Shown here: one piece after another, positions 61,392 through 64,000 of the stretch
Numbering within the stretch: the stretch's first letter is position 1
Layout: each line of letters opens with the position of its first letter
Assembly: GCA_964035575.1 (NCBI GenBank)
Contig: OZ037851.1
Location: 186,001 to 250,000, forward strand
Length of the DNA stretch: 64,000 nucleotides
Reading direction: 5' to 3'
Source of the DNA: Rhynchopus sp. YZ270_cl-10
Taxonomy: Eukaryota > Euglenozoa > Diplonemea > Diplonemida > Diplonemidae
Notes under the pieces: model-generated
Told to the model about the DNA's origin: nothing
Databases searched by the model: none
Seen by the model: only the letters and a program-made list of their open reading frames with translations
Made by a program: the position numbers and the translations under genes

Positions 61392-64000
61392 CTATGCAAG
61401 AACGCCGTCGTTCAGCTCTATCTCCAGATCCTTGTTCTTCTCATGCTCCATAACGAGCGACTCTAAGCCATTCGGGTCGAAATCTGGTGCGTCCGACCGG
61501 CGGCACGGACGGAAGTACCACACAGCTGCGTTGCCCACAACGATCACAATAATCGCAACGCCCACAACAACCCAGACAGCCGTCAAATTGCTCGAGTCTT
61601 TCCCCGCATCAGGAGCCTCAGTTCGCACTGTTCCAGGAGCATAAGATGGCACTGTTGCATTTGGGCCTGACGGAATTGCAGTCGGCACTTCTGTCGGCTC
61701 TGCTGTAAGAGGTGACAGTGACCCCTCTTCTGAAAATGGTGTCGACTCTGCTGTCGGCAGAACAGGATCTTGAGTCGTGGGAGGATCTGTTGGGAGGGTC
61801 ATGGTAAAGGGCGTTTCAGTTAGGGGTGCAGTAGTTGGGGGTGCTGTCGTCGCCGAAATGAATAAAGGTGTTTGCGTCGTGGGGTCGTCTGGGATTGCGA
61901 GGGTCATGGTGAAGGACACTTCGGTTGGGGGTGTTGGAGGCACTTCTGTCGGCTCTGCTGTAAGAGGTGACAGTGACCCCGCTTCTGAAAATGGTGTCGG
62001 CTCTGCTGTCGGCACTGCTGTCGGCATTGCAGTGGTACCCAGCGGTGGAAAGGTATATGGTGCAGGGGTAGGTGGTGACTCAGTTAGAGGTGCTGCTGTC
62101 GGCACTGCTGTCGGCCCTTCTGAAAATGGTGCAGGCTCTGCTGTCGGCACTGCTGTCGGCATTGCAGTGGTACCCAGCGGTGGAAAGGTATATGGTGCAG
62201 GGGTAGGTGGTGACTCAGTTGGAGGTGCTGCTGTCGGATCTGCTGTCGGCACTGCTGTCGGCATTGCAGTGGTACCCGGCGGTGGAAAGGTATATGGTGC
62301 AGGGGTAGGTGGTGACTCAGTTGGTGGTGCTGCTGTCGGCCCTTCTGAAAATGGTGCAGGCTCTGCTGTCGGCACTGCTGTCGGCACTGCTGTCGGCACT
62401 GCTGTCGGCACTGCTGTCGGCACTGTTGTCGGCACTGCTGTCTGCACTGCTGTAAGAGGTGACAGTGACCACTCTTCTATTGGCGTAGGCTCTGCCGTCG
62501 GCATCTGTGTCGGCATTGCAGTGGTACCCGGCGAATGCGTCGGGGGTTCAGACAGCCACACATAGACCGGACCTGAGGGAAGGCCCATAAGAAAGTGTGC
62601 ACTCTGCTTTGGGAAGACAATCGAATCCACATTCCCGTACTTCAAATCGAGGTCGAAGTGTCTGTCCTCCTCACCCGTGAGGCGCAAAAGATAGTACAAT
62701 GTGTTCTCCTTCGACACCCCCAAGATATACGAAAGGCTGCTTGAAAAATGCAGAACAGTTGGCTCCCAGGCCAAATTGATATGCAATAGAGGCGCCCCTC
62801 CTTGTGCCAAGTTGTATGTGAAGAGTGACCGTTCTGCGTCAATAAAGTCAACAAACAAACCATCAGGAGAGACAGCACCAATCCCGGCACGGTACAAATA
62901 CTTTGTAGAGAACGAAGGGACCGGCCATACACTAAGGTAGAAACCGCATCGCATGAGTAAGAAGTTGCCGTCCTGAGAGTATTCCAACTGGTTGTTGTCT
63001 GCTCCGCACCCGACCGGGTAGCGCACAAGCTGTGTGTAGTTCGAGGCACTGCGGAGGTAAATATCGCCATCTGAAACAGCAAACGTCGCCCCATCGGGCG
63101 CATACGACACTGCTGTTGCTTTGTCCACCGACTTCTCGGACCACACAACGGTTTCGTGCTGCACATCCCAGAAACGTATAACGAGGTCTTCCGAAGTGCT
63201 CACAACAGTCTCTCCATCAGGGGACATCGACACACTGTAGATCTGTGAATACACGTTGAGGGTATGCAACAACACACCGACACGGTTAAATATAAACAAG
63301 TTGCCAGTTTCCTTATTGACCCCCGTGCACACAAAGGTTGAGCCGTCACTGCTCGTCGCCATCGGGCTACCGCAAATACTGATTTGCACTTGACATTCAG
63401 CGTAGCTCATGTTGCACGGACCTGCCTGGTAAGTAACTGGTGGCGACGGGGGAGGGATTGGTACGGGTGTTGGCAGATACTGTGGAGCAGGTGTTGGCAC
63501 GCTTGTCGGGTCCACAAGGCCCCACACATACACCGGCCCACCTTCCAAAGCAACGAGGTACTGAGAACCCTGCTGGGGGAACTCAATAGTTTTAATGTCG
63601 CCGACCGCATCTAAGCTGTACGTGTACAATAGCTCTCCTGTTAGTGTGTGCGTAATGGTCAACTTCTGGGCTTCTTGTGTGGTGCCCGTCAACAAGTATC
63701 TTGTGTTCCCCGAGAAAGCGACAGTGCTTATTGCATCTTCCACCACGAGGGTGTATTTTATCTCGTTGTGCAACTCCAAGTTCTGCAGTGACAGTTCGGA
63801 TGACGTGCTGTGTGCAGTTGCCGCATACACGCCGTTAGAGCTGATGGCGCAGGGTGAGGACAGCTTCAGGGACGAGGGCTGGGCGAACGGATTGCTGGTA
63901 TTATATACGTCGCAGCCAGACGTGCTTTGTACGATGAACCACCTCCCATCGGTGCTGTAGGAGAGTTTGGCCACCTCGTCGCCTGCAGGAACCCCGATAT
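61392..64000 (-). CDS. surface WD40 protein with Pro/Thr stalk and C-terminal helix (5' end outside window)
   Basis: At least 869 codons; the frame is still open at the window edge, so the N-terminus is missing. The first about 480 residues are WD40/YVTN-type propeller repeats (for example VSMSPDGETVVSTSEDLVIR, then FWDV). A first short Pro-rich linker lies near residue 160. A long stalk (about 480-785) is built from PTAV-type repeats and three copies of a unit with PPTPAPYTFPP. Then come a hydrophobic helix (VWVVVGVAIIVIVVGNAAVW) and a 39-residue acidic/basic tail. It is a type I surface protein in design, with a likely O-glycosylated stalk, perhaps an adhesin or receptor. The C-terminal stop is clear. 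Confidence 0.8.
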   Translation of the reverse strand, partial: IGVPAGDEVAKLSYSTDGRWFIVQSTSGCDVYNTSNPFAQPSSLKLSSPCAISSNGVYAATAHSTSSELSLQNLELHNEIKYTLVVEDAISTVAFSGNTRYLLTGTTQEAQKLTITHTLTGELLYTYSLDAVGDIKTIEFPQQGSQYLVALEGGPVYVWGLVDPTSVPTPAPQYLPTPVPIPPPSPPVTYQAGPCNMSYAECQVQISICGSPMATSSDGSTFVCTGVNKETGNLFIFNRVGVLLHTLNVYSQIYSVSMSPDGETVVSTSEDLVIRFWDVQHETVVWSEKSVDKATAVSYAPDGATFAVSDGDIYLRSASNYTQLVRYPVGCGADNNQLEYSQDGNFLLMRCGFYLSVWPVPSFSTKYLYRAGIGAVSPDGLFVDFIDAERSLFTYNLAQGGAPLLHINLAWEPTVLHFSSSLSYILGVSKENTLYYLLRLTGEEDRHFDLDLKYGNVDSIVFPKQSAHFLMGLPSGPVYVWLSEPPTHSPGTTAMPTQMPTAEPTPIEEWSLSPLTAVQTAVPTTVPTAVPTAVPTAVPTAVPTAEPAPFSEGPTAAPPTESPPTPAPYTFPPPGTTAMPTAVPTADPTAAPPTESPPTPAPYTFPPLGTTAMPTAVPTAEPAPFSEGPTAVPTAAPLTESPPTPAPYTFPPLGTTAMPTAVPTAEPTPFSEAGSLSPLTAEPTEVPPTPPTEVSFTMTLAIPDDPTTQTPLFISATTAPPTTAPLTETPFTMTLPTDPPTTQDPVLPTAESTPFSEEGSLSPLTAEPTEVPTAIPSGPNATVPSYAPGTVRTEAPDAGKDSSNLTAVWVVVGVAIIVIVVGNAAVWYFRPCRRSDAPDFDPNGLESLVMEHEKNKDLEIELNDGVLA
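62369..62450. repeat. 12-bp coding minisatellite in the stalk
   Basis: About six to seven tandem copies of CTGCTGTCGGCA (plus strand) encode Pro-Thr-Ala-Val units. Around it, a unit of 100-140 bp containing TATGGTGCAGGGGTAGGTGG occurs three times between 62030 and 62340. Both repeat levels keep the frame and would allow rapid change in stalk length. Confidence 0.75.

Noticed and set aside
1-64000. Endogenous virus or retroelement
   Set aside because: No reverse transcriptase, integrase, capsid or envelope-like protein was seen on either strand.

Overview
This is nuclear DNA of a eukaryote, most likely a free-living, aerobic, heterotrophic flagellate. It has short spliceosomal introns (about 56-260 nt, GTATGT-type donors) and coding regions near 50-55% GC set in AT-rich spacers full of A and T homopolymers. 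It also has a mitochondrial SURF1 gene and animal-like membrane proteins. The most striking layout feature is that every gene I call with confidence (17 of 17) lies on the minus strand. Several start codons sit 1-31 nt downstream of a 3'-splice-site-like sequence (pyrimidine tract plus AG, or CTAAC next to AG). One-way gene order plus short leaders after splice acceptors suggests polycistronic transcription with spliced-leader trans-splicing, as in Euglenozoa and some other protists. That is inference; no spliced-leader gene was seen and the species cannot be named.

Layout, left to right. 1-7.27 kb: spacer with dispersed hairpins and a hAT-like element carrying a perfect 8-bp target duplication. 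7.27-10.68 kb: a four-exon SK-type potassium channel. 11.1-12.2 kb: a ubiquitin-like/WD40 fusion. 12.6-13.6 kb: SURF1 (two exons). 14.8-30.0 kb: five near-identical genes (A-E) for a secreted protein with ten Cys-Cys pairs, in an array whose spacers are also duplicated, with a six-helix degenerate cyclase-like membrane protein between copies B and C. 30.1-38.7 kb: a small helical protein, a DUF4246 (2OG-Fe(II)-like) protein, an unrecognised 438-aa protein, a coiled-coil/polyglycine protein whose long intron holds opposite-strand reading frames, and a 59-aa membrane protein. 38.7-48.9 kb: gene-poor DNA made of tandem repeats, miniature inverted-repeat elements, and TIR-bounded segments that carry gene-like sequence on the plus strand. 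49.0-57.4 kb: a NOX/ferric-reductase-like protein and a membrane-anchored M16 (insulinase) protein with a lost zinc motif. 58.3-60.2 kb: two more TIR-bounded elements, one with apparent exons. 61.4 kb to the window end: a WD40 ectodomain on a Pro/Thr-rich stalk with a C-terminal transmembrane helix, cut by the window edge.

The products point to a cell-surface and signalling neighbourhood: a calcium-gated-type K+ channel, a NOX-like electron-transfer protein, two enzyme families apparently turned into pseudoenzymes (M16 and class III cyclase), a recently expanded secreted cysteine-rich family, and a stalked surface propeller. The strongest candidates for something undescribed are three. First, a short hairpin family found in most intergenic spacers, always in one orientation. 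Second, TIR elements that appear to carry exon-bearing host-like sequence. Third, the mosaic cysteine-rich gene array.
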